A stretch of 64,000 nucleotides of DNA from Puniceibacterium sp. IMCC21224 (GTDB lineage Bacteria; Pseudomonadota; Alphaproteobacteria; Rhodobacterales; Rhodobacteraceae), in assembly GCF_001038505.1 (NCBI RefSeq), contig NZ_LDPY01000001.1, positions 1,984,001 through 2,048,000 on the forward strand, given 5' to 3'. How positions within the stretch are numbered: the first letter of the stretch is position 1; the number at the start of each line of letters is the position of its first letter. Positions 26,579-34,653 of this stretch are shown piece by piece. Both the position numbers and the translations under genes were made by a program. The notes beneath the pieces are model-generated. The model made no database searches. It saw only the letters and a list, made by a program, of their open reading frames with translations, and was not told the DNA's origin.

Positions 26579-27037
26579 TTAGCTCTTGCGCAATGCGCCG
26601 ACCCAGATTGCGACCAGCAGAAGTGATGCCACAGCGTTCCAGCTGGCCATCGACAGGGTGAACAGCTCCCACGGTACCTCGTCACAGCGCACCAGCGGGG
26701 CGTTCATGATCTGGTTCATCAGATTGTCCGCCGAGAGGCCAGACACCGGGCCTGATGTGCAGGTGGTCGGACCTTCCCACCAGCCGCGCTCGACTCCGGT
26801 GTGATAGATCCCGATCCCGGCAGTGGCGGCGGCAGCCAGACCACCCAGTGCAGGAAAGACGCGACCAGGACCGGCCAGCGCGGCAAGGCCCGCAATCACC
26901 GCTGCGACATGTGGATACCGCTGCCAATAGCACAGCTTGCAGGGCGGCATTTCGCCGAGGAACTGAAAGCCAAGAGCGCCCATTAGGAGGGCAGCTGAAC
27001 CGGCCATCGCCAGCAAGATCAGGGTTTTGCGAGTCAT
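26579..27037 (-). CDS. dsbB: Disulfide bond formation protein DsbB
   Basis: A 152-residue inner-membrane protein that reoxidises DsbA and passes electrons to quinone. The start MTRKTLILLAM is chosen from homology; longer frames run into the upstream gene. Four hydrophobic helices are visible. The first periplasmic Cys pair is in PPCKLCYWQRYPH, and the second pair is in TTCTSG and VRCDEV. The start overlaps the end of the DedA-like gene. No dsbA is in the window. Confidence 0.92.
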   Translation of the reverse strand: MTRKTLILLAMAGSAALLMGALGFQFLGEMPPCKLCYWQRYPHVAAVIAGLAALAGPGRVFPALGGLAAAATAGIGIYHTGVERGWWEGPTTCTSGPVSGLSADNLMNQIMNAPLVRCDEVPWELFTLSMASWNAVASLLLVAIWVGALRKS

Positions 27038-27612
27038 AGGTAGCGCACCAGAAAAAATCCTCCGACAAGGATGAGCACGAAGAGGGTAAAAACAAGACCC
27101 AAACGACGTTCGATGAAATCGCGGACCGGGTCGCCAAAGGCGCGCAGCAATGCCGCCACGACAAAGAACCGCAGCCCGCGCGCCAGGATAGATGTGGCGA
27201 CAAATGTCGCCAGCGGCATTGCGGTCCAGCCGGACATGATGGTGATCACCTTGAACGGAAACGGCGTCACCCCAGCAGTCAATACCGCCCAAAATCCCAG
27301 ATCATTGAACCGGGTCCCGAATTCCGCCATGGCGTCACCCTTGCCCATGGCTGTCAGGATCGGGGCGCCGATCTGTTCGTAGAAAAAATACCCGATGGCA
27401 TATCCCAAAAGCCCGCCCAGAACCGACGCGACCATCGCCACTGTCGCGATCAGCCAGGCCCGGCTGGGGCGGGCCAGGATCATCGGGATCATCAGCACAT
27501 CGGGCGGGATCGGAAAGACCGAGCTCTCGATGAAGGCGACAAACGCCAGAACCCACAGTGCCTGAGGGTGATCGGACATCGCCAAAGTTCGATTATAGAG
27601 ACGACGCAGCAT
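27034..27612 (-). CDS. DedA/YqaA-family (VTT domain) membrane protein
   Basis: A 192-residue polytopic protein of the YqaA/DedA group. GGGAGAG lies four bases before the ATG at 27612, so this start is used rather than 27645. It has AFIESSVFPIPPDVLM, with the acidic residue and Pro-rich re-entrant loop, and GVTPFPFKVITIMSGW, the second re-entrant motif of VTT proteins. The family is linked to phospholipid scrambling or flipping. It is co-transcribed with dsbB by four-base overlap. Confidence 0.88.
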   Translation of the reverse strand: MLRRLYNRTLAMSDHPQALWVLAFVAFIESSVFPIPPDVLMIPMILARPSRAWLIATVAMVASVLGGLLGYAIGYFFYEQIGAPILTAMGKGDAMAEFGTRFNDLGFWAVLTAGVTPFPFKVITIMSGWTAMPLATFVATSILARGLRFFVVAALLRAFGDPVRDFIERRLGLVFTLFVLILVGGFFLVRYL

Positions 27613-27815
27613 CGGGCTCTCCCTCGGATCGGGGCCAGAGACCACGGTGCGGAACCAAGGTCAAGCTGAACGCGGCCACGCTTGCGTGACAGCACTTGGG
27701 CGCGGTGAAACGGCCCGGTGCGGGCTGTGTTCGCACAGAACGCAGGCTTGCAAGTGGCGCGCAGCATTGTACCAATGACAGCGGCGGCGTAAGACCGCGC
27801 AAGGGAGGAACCTGT

Positions 27816-28859
27816 ATGAAACATCATCTTCTTACCGCAGCGGTTGCGGCTGTTACTCTGGGGCTGTCGGTCTCTGCCGGGATCGCGCAAGAGGTCACGC
27901 TGCGCTGCCAGCATTTTCTGCCCGCCGTGGGGTCTGTACCAAAATTCTTTATGGAACCATGGGCCGAGAAAATCGAAGCCGAAAGCAATGGCCGCATCAA
28001 GGTTGAACTTTACCCGTCAATGCAGCTGGGCGGCAAACCACCGGCGCTGTATGACCAGATTCGCGATGGCGTGATCGACTGCGGCTGGGTGCTGCCAGCC
28101 TATACGCCGGGTCGTTTCCCGGAATCCGAGGCGTTCGAGCTGCCATTCATGACACCGGTCAACTCAACGGATGCCTCAAAGGCGCTGTGGGAGTTTACCG
28201 AGAAATACATGAGCGAACGCTTTGGCGACATTCATCTGATCGCAGTGCACACCCATGGTCCGGGGGTGATCCACAAAAAGGGTGAGCCGGTCACCAAACT
28301 TGAGGATTTTGCCGGCCTCAGCCTGCGCGGTCCATCACGTCAGGCCAACAAGCTGCTGGAAACCCTGGGTGCCATTCCGATCGGAATGCCGGTCCCGGCC
28401 TTTCCCGAGGCGCTGTCCAAAGGCGTTGTCGATGGCGGCGTCATCCCGTGGGAGGTGGTGCCCGGCCTCAAGGTGCACGAGTTGGCCGAGGCACATACCG
28501 AGATCCCCGGCGACAGGTCGCTGTACAACACATTCTTTCTTTGGGGGATGAACAAGGCGAAATACGAAAGTCTGCCGGACGACCTCAAGGCGGTGATCGA
28601 TGCCAACTCGGGGCTTGAGACATCGGGACTGGCGGGTGCCGCGATGGACAAGGGTGACGATCTGGCCAAGACCATGATCGGCGAGCGCGGCAACAAGATC
28701 GTGTCGCTTGACCCTGCTTTGGTCGATAAATTGCGTGAAATCGGCGCAGCGCAGACCGAAGAATGGATTGCCGAAGTTACGGCTCTTGGGCTTGACGGTG
28801 CGGCGATGGTGGCCGATGCGCAGGCTCTGGTTGCAAAATACGACACTGGCGGGTTGTAA
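27816..28859 (+). CDS. TRAP transporter solute-binding protein DctP family
   Basis: A 347-residue periplasmic binding protein for a tripartite ATP-independent transporter. The start at 27816 follows GGGAGGAACC; a signal peptide ends at GIAQ. The mature protein has LRCQHFLPAVGSVPKFF, the signature ELYPSMQLGGKPPALYDQ, and LSLRGPSRQANKLLETLGA, which holds the carboxylate-binding Arg. Ligands of the family are organic acids; the exact one cannot be read. A stem-loop separates it from dctQ. Confidence 0.92.
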   Translation: MKHHLLTAAVAAVTLGLSVSAGIAQEVTLRCQHFLPAVGSVPKFFMEPWAEKIEAESNGRIKVELYPSMQLGGKPPALYDQIRDGVIDCGWVLPAYTPGRFPESEAFELPFMTPVNSTDASKALWEFTEKYMSERFGDIHLIAVHTHGPGVIHKKGEPVTKLEDFAGLSLRGPSRQANKLLETLGAIPIGMPVPAFPEALSKGVVDGGVIPWEVVPGLKVHELAEAHTEIPGDRSLYNTFFLWGMNKAKYESLPDDLKAVIDANSGLETSGLAGAAMDKGDDLAKTMIGERGNKIVSLDPALVDKLREIGAAQTEEWIAEVTALGLDGAAMVADAQALVAKYDTGGL

Positions 28860-28871
28860 CGTCCGCTCGAT

Positions 28872-28900
28872 CCGGCGCAGGGGTATTTCGCCTGCGCCGG
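28872..28900 (+). other. Intercistronic stem-loop between dctP and dctQ
   Basis: A perfect 10-base stem CCGGCGCAGG / CCTGCGCCGG with a nine-base loop, 12 bases after the dctP stop and without a T tail. In TRAP operons such hairpins usually protect the dctP end of the mRNA so the binding protein exceeds the membrane subunits; that role here is inference. Confidence 0.7.
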
Positions 28901-29022
28901 GGTGCATCGCCACACCCTGTAAAGTCGGTATGGAAATCCTGCGCTAGGGGCCGTAAACCCGCGGTCAAACCAGACGCCCGACGATGGGTCATTCCGGTTG
29001 ATGCAAGGGGCAGGGACAGACA

Positions 29023-29607
29023 ATGGCATTGGCTGAAACGACGCGCCTGCGCGTAGGCGACGGGATTGAGTGCGCCGCACAGGCGCTGGCCATTTTGGGC
29101 GGGTTGATCCTGTGTGCGATGGCGGTGATGACGATGGTGTCGATCGCCGGACGCATCCTTGGGCCGTTCGGTCTGGGCCCGGTGCGTGGGGATTACGAAC
29201 TGGTGGCCAATGGCTGCGCGCTCGCCGTTTTTGCGTTTTTGCCCTATTGCCAGCTCAAGCGCGGTCACGTGACCGTCGATATTCTGACAGGACAGTTTTC
29301 GCCGCGTTTACAGGCTGTTTTCGGCCTGATCGGGGATGCGCTGATCGCGGTGGCGGCCGTTCTGATCACGCGGCAGCTGTGGTTCGGTTTTGGTGAAAAG
29401 TTCCCATACGGATCCGACGTGCTGCGCGCCGCACTTGGCATGGGATCCAGGCCGTTCTTTCCCGAGACCACCTATGAATTGGCGATCCCCGTTTGGATTC
29501 CCTACGGCCTCGCGGTGATGGGGGCAGGGGTCTTTGCTCTGGTGAGTTTGTTTTGCGTCTGGCGTGCGGCGGCTTGGGTTCTTGACGGACAGGAGTCTGC
29601 GACATGA
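29023..29607 (+). CDS. TRAP transporter small membrane subunit DctQ
   Basis: A 194-residue protein with four hydrophobic helices (about residues 20-42, 60-80, 100-120 and 155-175). CQLKRGHVTVDILTGQ matches the conserved DctQ loop. It forms the membrane complex with DctM, overlapping it by ATGA. Confidence 0.9.
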   Translation: MALAETTRLRVGDGIECAAQALAILGGLILCAMAVMTMVSIAGRILGPFGLGPVRGDYELVANGCALAVFAFLPYCQLKRGHVTVDILTGQFSPRLQAVFGLIGDALIAVAAVLITRQLWFGFGEKFPYGSDVLRAALGMGSRPFFPETTYELAIPVWIPYGLAVMGAGVFALVSLFCVWRAAAWVLDGQESAT

Positions 29608-30956
29608 CCGGGTTGTCACTTGCGCTTGCCGCGTTTGGCCTGATGCTGGGCGGGATCTTTTTGCGGGTGCCGGTGGCGCTGGCGATGGGACTGACCGGGT
29701 TCTTTGGCACATGGTATGTGCTGGGCAGTCCGGTGGCGCCGATGGCACAGATGAAATCACTGTCCTACGAGACGTTTTCCAATCAGGGCCTGTCGATCAT
29801 ACCGCTGTTCCTGCTGATGGGGCAGTTCGCGACCCGCACCGGCATGTCGGCGGCGTTGTTTCGCGCGGCGTCGGATTTCCTTGGGCATCGCAAAGGTGGC
29901 ATCGCTATGGCCAGCGTCGGTGCCTGCGCCGGATTTGGTGCGATCTGCGGCTCATCCCTGGCCACAGCCAGCACGATGGCACAGGTGGCCCTGCCCGAAA
30001 TGCGCAAACGCGGCTATTCCGACAGCCTGAGCACCGGGGTTCTTGCGGCTGGCGGCACATTGGGCATTCTGATCCCGCCCTCGATCATTTTGGTGATCTA
30101 CGCGATCATGGCCGAGCAGAATATCGTCAAGATGTTCATGGCGGCGCTGATTCCGGGCCTTTTGGCCGCCGCCGGATATATGCTGACGGTGATGATCTAT
30201 GTCCGGGTGCGGCCGGATGCCGCTGACACCGCCGAAAGGGTGCCCTTTGCCGCGCGGATGCGCACGCTGGCGGCGACCTGGCCGGTTATCGTGATCTTTG
30301 GCCTCACCATCGGTGGCATCGTTGGTGACTGGAACTGGGTCAAGCCGGGACCGCAGGCGCTGTTTACCCCCAATGAGGCAGCGGCCTTTGGTGCCGTTGC
30401 GACTGGCGTCTATGGTCTGGTGATGGGGCGCCTCAGTCTGAGCGGTTTTGTTCAGGCGATCCTTGAAACCGCCAAGGCGACGGCGATGATATTTTTCATC
30501 CTGCTTGGGGCCGAAGTGCTCAAGGGATTTCTCGCGCTGACGCGTGCACCGGATATGCTGGCGGACTGGATTCTGACTCAGGGCTTTGCGCCGCTGACGG
30601 TTCTTGGGATTATGTTGCTGGCCTATCTGATCTTTGGCTGCGTGATGGACAGCCTGTCGATGATCCTGCTGACAATCCCGATTTTTCTGCCGGTGATCAA
30701 CGTGCTCGATTTCGGCATGACGGCCGAGGACACCGCAATCTGGTTCGGAATCATTGCGTTGATTGTGGTCGAAGTCGGGCTGATCACCCCGCCTGTTGGG
30801 ATGAACCTGTTTATTATCAATGGTGTCGCGCCGGATATCCCGATCAGCCGCACCTATGCCGGTGTTGCGCCGTTTGTGCTGTCCGACATCGTGCGGGTTG
30901 GCATTCTTGTGGCTTGTCCGGGGATCACACTTTGGTTGGTGCAGGTGATGTTCTAA
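29604..30956 (+). CDS. TRAP transporter large permease subunit DctM
   Basis: A 450-residue permease with about twelve hydrophobic helices. GFGAICGSSLATASTMA and GTLGILIPPSIILVIYAI are DctM hallmarks; GLITPPVGMNLFIINGV near the C-terminus is the second re-entrant loop. It drives sodium- or proton-coupled uptake of the acid delivered by DctP. tRNA-Leu lies 53 bases downstream on the same strand. Confidence 0.93.
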   Translation: MTGLSLALAAFGLMLGGIFLRVPVALAMGLTGFFGTWYVLGSPVAPMAQMKSLSYETFSNQGLSIIPLFLLMGQFATRTGMSAALFRAASDFLGHRKGGIAMASVGACAGFGAICGSSLATASTMAQVALPEMRKRGYSDSLSTGVLAAGGTLGILIPPSIILVIYAIMAEQNIVKMFMAALIPGLLAAAGYMLTVMIYVRVRPDAADTAERVPFAARMRTLAATWPVIVIFGLTIGGIVGDWNWVKPGPQALFTPNEAAAFGAVATGVYGLVMGRLSLSGFVQAILETAKATAMIFFILLGAEVLKGFLALTRAPDMLADWILTQGFAPLTVLGIMLLAYLIFGCVMDSLSMILLTIPIFLPVINVLDFGMTAEDTAIWFGIIALIVVEVGLITPPVGMNLFIINGVAPDIPISRTYAGVAPFVLSDIVRVGILVACPGITLWLVQVMF

Positions 30957-31009
30957 CCTGCACTTTGGCTCTGGACGCAGCGCTTGAGTTTGGCTAAAGA
31001 CACACGCGG

Positions 31010-31093
31010 GCCCAAGTGGCGGAACGGTAGACGCAGGGGATTCAAAATCCCCCGCCGCAAGGCGTGTGGGTTCGATTCCCACCTTGGGTACCA
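31010..31093 (+). tRNA. tRNA-Leu (anticodon CAA), CCA encoded
   Basis: An 84-base cloverleaf: GCCCAAG acceptor strand pairing with CTTGGGT; a D arm with GGAACGGTAGAC; anticodon arm GGGGA-TTCAAAA-TCCCC (CAA); a class II variable arm (CGCCGCAAGGCGT); T arm GTGGG-TTCGATT-CCCAC; discriminator A and encoded CCA. The prophage integrase remnant begins about 25 bases beyond, so this gene is the likely attachment site. Confidence 0.97.
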
Positions 31094-31117
31094 ATGGCTT
31101 AGCAGAGCAACGCCTAC

Positions 31118-32241
31118 TCACACAGGGCGTTGCTCCCACGGAATACTCCCACTTTCACGTTTGGGTTCGTTCTGTTCTGATGCCATCCAGTCCATTCGTT
31201 CTCTCCTTTTTTGCGCCGATTCGGACAGTTTCCGACGGCTTGCCTTGGCGCGGTAAAGCGCCACCATCTCCGCAGACTGACCTGTCACAGCCTGAATTTC
31301 CGCATCACTTGCGCCAGCCTCGGCCAGTCGTATGATGGCCAGTTTGCGCAGGCCGTGCAGGGAATACGGGCGCGCCTTTTAGCCAAGCCCCGCGCGCCAT
31401 GCTCGGAACGCCTTTTCGATGGCGTCGTATCCAAGCGGCTCGGTCAGGTTCTTTGCCAGCAGATGCGCGCCTGAGTTTGGGGTGGCTTCGATGTAAACGC
31501 GCAGCGAGACCGGGCAGTACGTCTCGAAGTAGACACCGGCCTTTTCGTCCAGGACACGCATCCACTCGCCTTGAAACTGGTCGCGGCGCATGGTGATTGC
31601 AGCGTTGGGGCGCTGGCCGGTCCCGAGGATTAGTTCGGCGGCGGTGCGGACGGATAGCGGTGCCTCCGCGATCTTCTTGACCATCCATTCCGGCCACGGC
31701 AGAAATTCACGCTGTTTACTGAAATGCTCAATCCCGGAAGCGGGGTTGTCACCGACGGGCCAATCCAATTTGTTCTTGCCGAAATTCCAGAGAAGCGAAA
31801 TTGTCTGTAGATGGCGGTCTGCCTTGCGCGGCGTGTCGGCCAGCTTTTCATACGCGGCACGGATGGCCTGCCGGGTTGTCTTGCGCACGTCCTTTGCGCC
31901 GTTCTTTTCCATGATGGAATCCATCGGCAGGCGATAGCTGCGTTTTGTGCCGTCAGACAGGCGCTTCTGCACGCGGGGGTCGCTACGCCATGCGATGGTC
32001 AGTTCACGCCATGTGTACCGCGCCGGGGCCTTCTGGGCATCATGCCGCCCCGCCTGACAGGTCCAATACAGTGCATCCAGCCGTTCCGGGTCGCCCATCC
32101 AGTCAAGCCGGACGACACGCTCTGTGCGCTAGCCCGCGACGGTTTTTGTGACCCTGTGGTACGGTTCCCACGCGCCTTTTGCCTTGCTCCATTTCCCGTG
32201 AGGCGCGGCTTGACGATGCGCGGTTTCGGCGGGCGTTTCAA
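31118..32241 (-). pseudogene. Phage tyrosine integrase, broken by two stops and a frameshift
   Basis: Read on the minus strand, the protein starts at 32241 (MKRPPKPRIVKPR). It slips frame near 32202, where one missing C would restore PRPHGKWSKAKGAWEPYHR. It then meets TAG at 32131-32129, runs through the core-binding domain (GTKRSYRLPMDSI) and catalytic Arg region (ELILGTGQRPNAAITMRRDQ), and meets TAA at 31381-31379. The same frame continues with YSLHGLRKLAIIRLAEAGA (His-x-x-Arg) and GQSAEMVALY with the nucleophile Tyr, ending at 31118. All active-site boxes are recognisable but the gene cannot make a full enzyme. It lies against tRNA-Leu. Confidence 0.9.
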
Positions 32242-32447
32242 ATCTCAAAGTCCTCATTTGGCAGGGCGGCGGTGCCGTCCAGAATGGCGCGCAGATCGTC
32301 TATACGCCACCGCTCAAATTCACCGATCCTGCACGCCTGAGGCAGCGCGCCCATGCTCACCAGACGCCGGAACGCAGTCACGGGCAGATCCAGCATGGCA
32401 GCGGCGGTGCGCTCACCAGCGGCAAGGGATGGACGCGCGGCGGACAT
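32238..32447 (-). CDS. Excisionase-like / helix-turn-helix phage protein
   Basis: A 69-residue protein overlapping the integrase start by four bases. The segment ERTAAAMLDLPVTAFRRLVS, then GALPQACRIGEFERWRIDDL, reads as a MerR/excisionase-type winged helix, as found beside phage integrases. It appears intact. It would direct excision or regulate the integrase, but the integrase is dead. Confidence 0.65.
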   Translation of the reverse strand: MSAARPSLAAGERTAAAMLDLPVTAFRRLVSMGALPQACRIGEFERWRIDDLRAILDGTAALPNEDFEI

Positions 32448-32617
32448 CAGTCGGCGTCCTCAAGCAGCCACGCGATCACCGCAAGCAATGCAGCGCCCTG
32501 GGTCATGTAGAACCAGCGGACCATCGGTTTTGGCCGGTCAATTCCAAGCGTGTGGGCTGCGAGTGCGAATGCGATGTTGAGGGCGAACCCTGCGCTAACA
32601 AGCTTGATGATATCCAT
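32447..32617 (-). CDS. Small phage membrane protein, unknown
   Basis: A 56-residue protein with two hydrophobic helices (KLVSAGFALNIAFALAAHTL and the stretch around QGAALLAVIAWLL). AGGGGCAAG precedes the ATG. The stop shares an A with the next start (TGATG). An in-frame ATG at 32707 would extend it by 30 residues, but that region is better explained by another frame. Confidence 0.5.
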   Translation of the reverse strand: MDIIKLVSAGFALNIAFALAAHTLGIDRPKPMVRWFYMTQGAALLAVIAWLLEDAD

Positions 32618-32784
32618 CACTTGCCCCTCCGCTGCTTGCGCGCGGTCTTGACCTTGGCGCGCTTTTTCGTCGGCCCCTTCGGGTGCGCAGCCTGCGTTAT
32701 TTTCCATTGGGGGATTTAGCGGAATTGCGGGACGTTCGCTCCCATCGCCGCGACCATCGCGCCAATTTGCCGTATGCTGTGCAT
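32617..32784 (-). pseudogene. Small basic phage protein with an internal stop
   Basis: A 55-codon frame (MHSIRQIGAMVAAMG at the start; TKKRAKVKTARKQRRGK at the end) interrupted by TAA at 32718-32716 after residue 22. Both ends join neighbours through TGATG overlaps, which indicates a former single gene. Function unknown; the Lys/Arg-rich end suggests nucleic-acid contact. Confidence 0.45.
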
Positions 32785-32883
32785 CACTCGTCCCCTGCAA
32801 TTGCGCGCCGCGTCTGCGTCTTGCGACCGGCCAACAGCGCCTGCACCATAGGCCCGGAAAAAAAGGATCGGTTTGTCGGTCAT
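32784..32883 (-). pseudogene. Short phage gene (ASCH-like start) with homopolymer frameshift
   Basis: Starts MTDKPILF, then shifts at a run of seven T residues (minus strand). Removing one T gives MTDKPILFSGPMVQALLAGR followed by KTQTRRAIAGDE and a stop at 32784, which resembles the opening of small phage ASCH-type proteins. Coupled by TGATG on both sides. An upstream minus-strand gene end (LPFDATAEPQGEV) is visible just before it, then the island jumps to a tail gene. Confidence 0.5.
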
Positions 32884-32940
32884 CACACCTCCCCCTGCGG
32901 TTCTGCTGTCGCATCGAACGGCAAGCGACTGGCCCGCTGT

Positions 32941-34260
32941 GATATCGAGGGCGGAGCGGGCCGGATAATCCCGGACGCAGCCGTTCCCGTGATTGCCCGC
33001 GCGCTAAAGGCTGACGGCAGGCTATTCGTCGGAGAGCGCACGTGGCGGGTCGAATCCGAGGGGTTTGGCGAGCTGGCCTCTAGCCTGGGCGCGGTGCTGC
33101 CTTTTGCCCAAAAGGTGGGGGTGTCGTTTGATGAGGTTGCGGCCACGACCGCTGCCCTAACCAAGGGCGGGATCAGTACATCGGTCGCGGTGATTGGACG
33201 CCGCGCGGCACTGATCGCGGTGCTCAGCCCGACAGAACAGGCGCTGACGCTTGCCAAAGACCTGAAACTTGCCAACGGTGACGGCCTTGATTTTAGTGTC
33301 GCATCACTTGAGGCCAAGGGTTTTGCGCAATTCATGCGGGGAATTACAGAGGCGACCGGCGGCAGCGTCGAGCAACTATCCGCGCTGTTTAGCTCGTCTG
33401 AGGCTGGCGCGGTGGCCATGTCCTTGGCCGGGGAGGCGGGGAAGTTCCTCGCTGACAATATGGAGGCGATGGGCAAGAAGGCTGGCCAGGCGCAAAAAGC
33501 GTTTGATCTGATCGACGTGACTTGGGCCGAGCGCTACGACCAAGCGATAGTCGGGATCTCCAACACCCTGACCCGGCTCGCGGCTGGCGCTCTGCTGACT
33601 GTAATAAGCGCGGCTGAATTGGCGGGGTCGGCACTAACCGCTCTGATCGACAATGCCGACATTCTGGGCGTATCGCTTGCCGTTCTTTCTGCGAGCCGCC
33701 TGCCTGCGCTGACCGGCGGCATCACGTCAACGGTAGCGTGGCTGGGCACAATGTCCGGCGCGATGACGGTGGCCGTCTATCAGGCGCGCGCGCTGGCCTT
33801 TGCGATGAATGCGGTCCCATTCGTCGCCGTGGTGTCGGGGCTTAGGTTTGCCTATCGAGCGTACGCAGAGGCGGAGGCGCACCCGGAAGCGTCCAAGTTG
33901 GTCGCGGAGAGCAAGGCGCGGCTGAATGAGCAGCTTGAGATTTATGCGACCAGCCGTGCGCCAGCGGCGAAGACGGCGATTGAGGGGGAAAGGCGCGCGC
34001 TGATTGAAAACGCCCGCGCGAATCTGATTGCATCCGAGGCCACCTTGAAAATGTTCGAGGCCAACCGGAACGGCATGAACCCGGCCCTTCGAGACAGCGC
34101 GGTAATGATTGAGGCGTCAGAGAGGGTTCTGAAGTATCGGAGCGAACTTGACGGGCTTCGCAGGACACTTGCGGCCTTTGAAATGGGGTCTCTGGGTTCG
34201 ATTAGCGGCTGCATTTTCGTAGCCAAGAACAGCCAGCGGACGTTTACCCGTGGGGCTTGA
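32941..34260 (+). pseudogene. Phage tail tape-measure protein, 5'-truncated fragment
   Basis: An open frame of about 440 codons without its own plausible start; coding character begins near 32941. FAQKVGVSFDEVAATTAALT and GFAQFMRGITEATGGSVEQL are typical of tail tape-measure proteins, with hydrophobic helices mid-protein (NTLTRLAAGALLTVISAAEL) and a long Ala/Glu-rich coiled region (about 33880-34170). The last 20 residues (CIFVAKNSQRTFTRGA) look like the end of a different tail gene. The fragment is therefore a deletion fusion: head, packaging and most tail genes that should precede and follow are missing. Confidence 0.75.
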
Positions 34261-34653
34261 GTTTCACCCGGCGATTGAGCGGGCGCGGGCAATCTGGCGA
34301 TCCACGCCTTTCGACTGGAACGGTGCCGACTGCATGGCGTCGGTCTGCGATTATGTCGCGGATCGTTGGGGCGTCGATCCTGCCAGCCCGTGGCGCGGGG
34401 CATACAGCGACGAAGCGGGCGCGCGGGCGATCTAACCACCCTACGGCGGGCCGCTTGCGGTGTTCCGGCACGGCATGGCGCTGGCTGGTCTTGTCGAGTG
34501 CGAGCCGTGGCCCGGCGCGCCGGTCATCGTGGATTTCTTCGGGCATGAAATCGCCGGGATCTGTCTTGGCAACCGCACGATGTTGCGGATTGAGGGGCGC
34601 GGCATGATCGACTGGCCAGCGCCGGTTTTGGGGGGGCATGGAAATGCGCATAA
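34250..34653 (+). pseudogene. Phage DUF6950-like protein, interrupted
   Basis: Begins with GTG at 34250 (GLEFHPAIERARAIW), contains PFDWNGADCMASVCDYVADR with a candidate catalytic Cys, meets TAA at 34433-34435, then continues in frame (GMALAGLVECEPWPGAPVIV, then GMIDWPAPVLG). A run of seven G (34630-34636) then shifts frame; one more G would restore a short AWKCA ending at 34653, overlapping the next gene. The protein is related to small tail-assembly proteins found before phage tip proteins. Confidence 0.6.

Noticed and set aside
29952..31139. A 395-codon minus-strand frame across dctM and tRNA-Leu
   Set aside because: It overlaps a certain membrane gene and a tRNA; its composition is a codon-bias artefact.
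32683..32940. Upstream extension of the tape-measure frame as a gene start
   Set aside because: This stretch is better explained by minus-strand phage mini-genes; the plus-strand translation has no homology.
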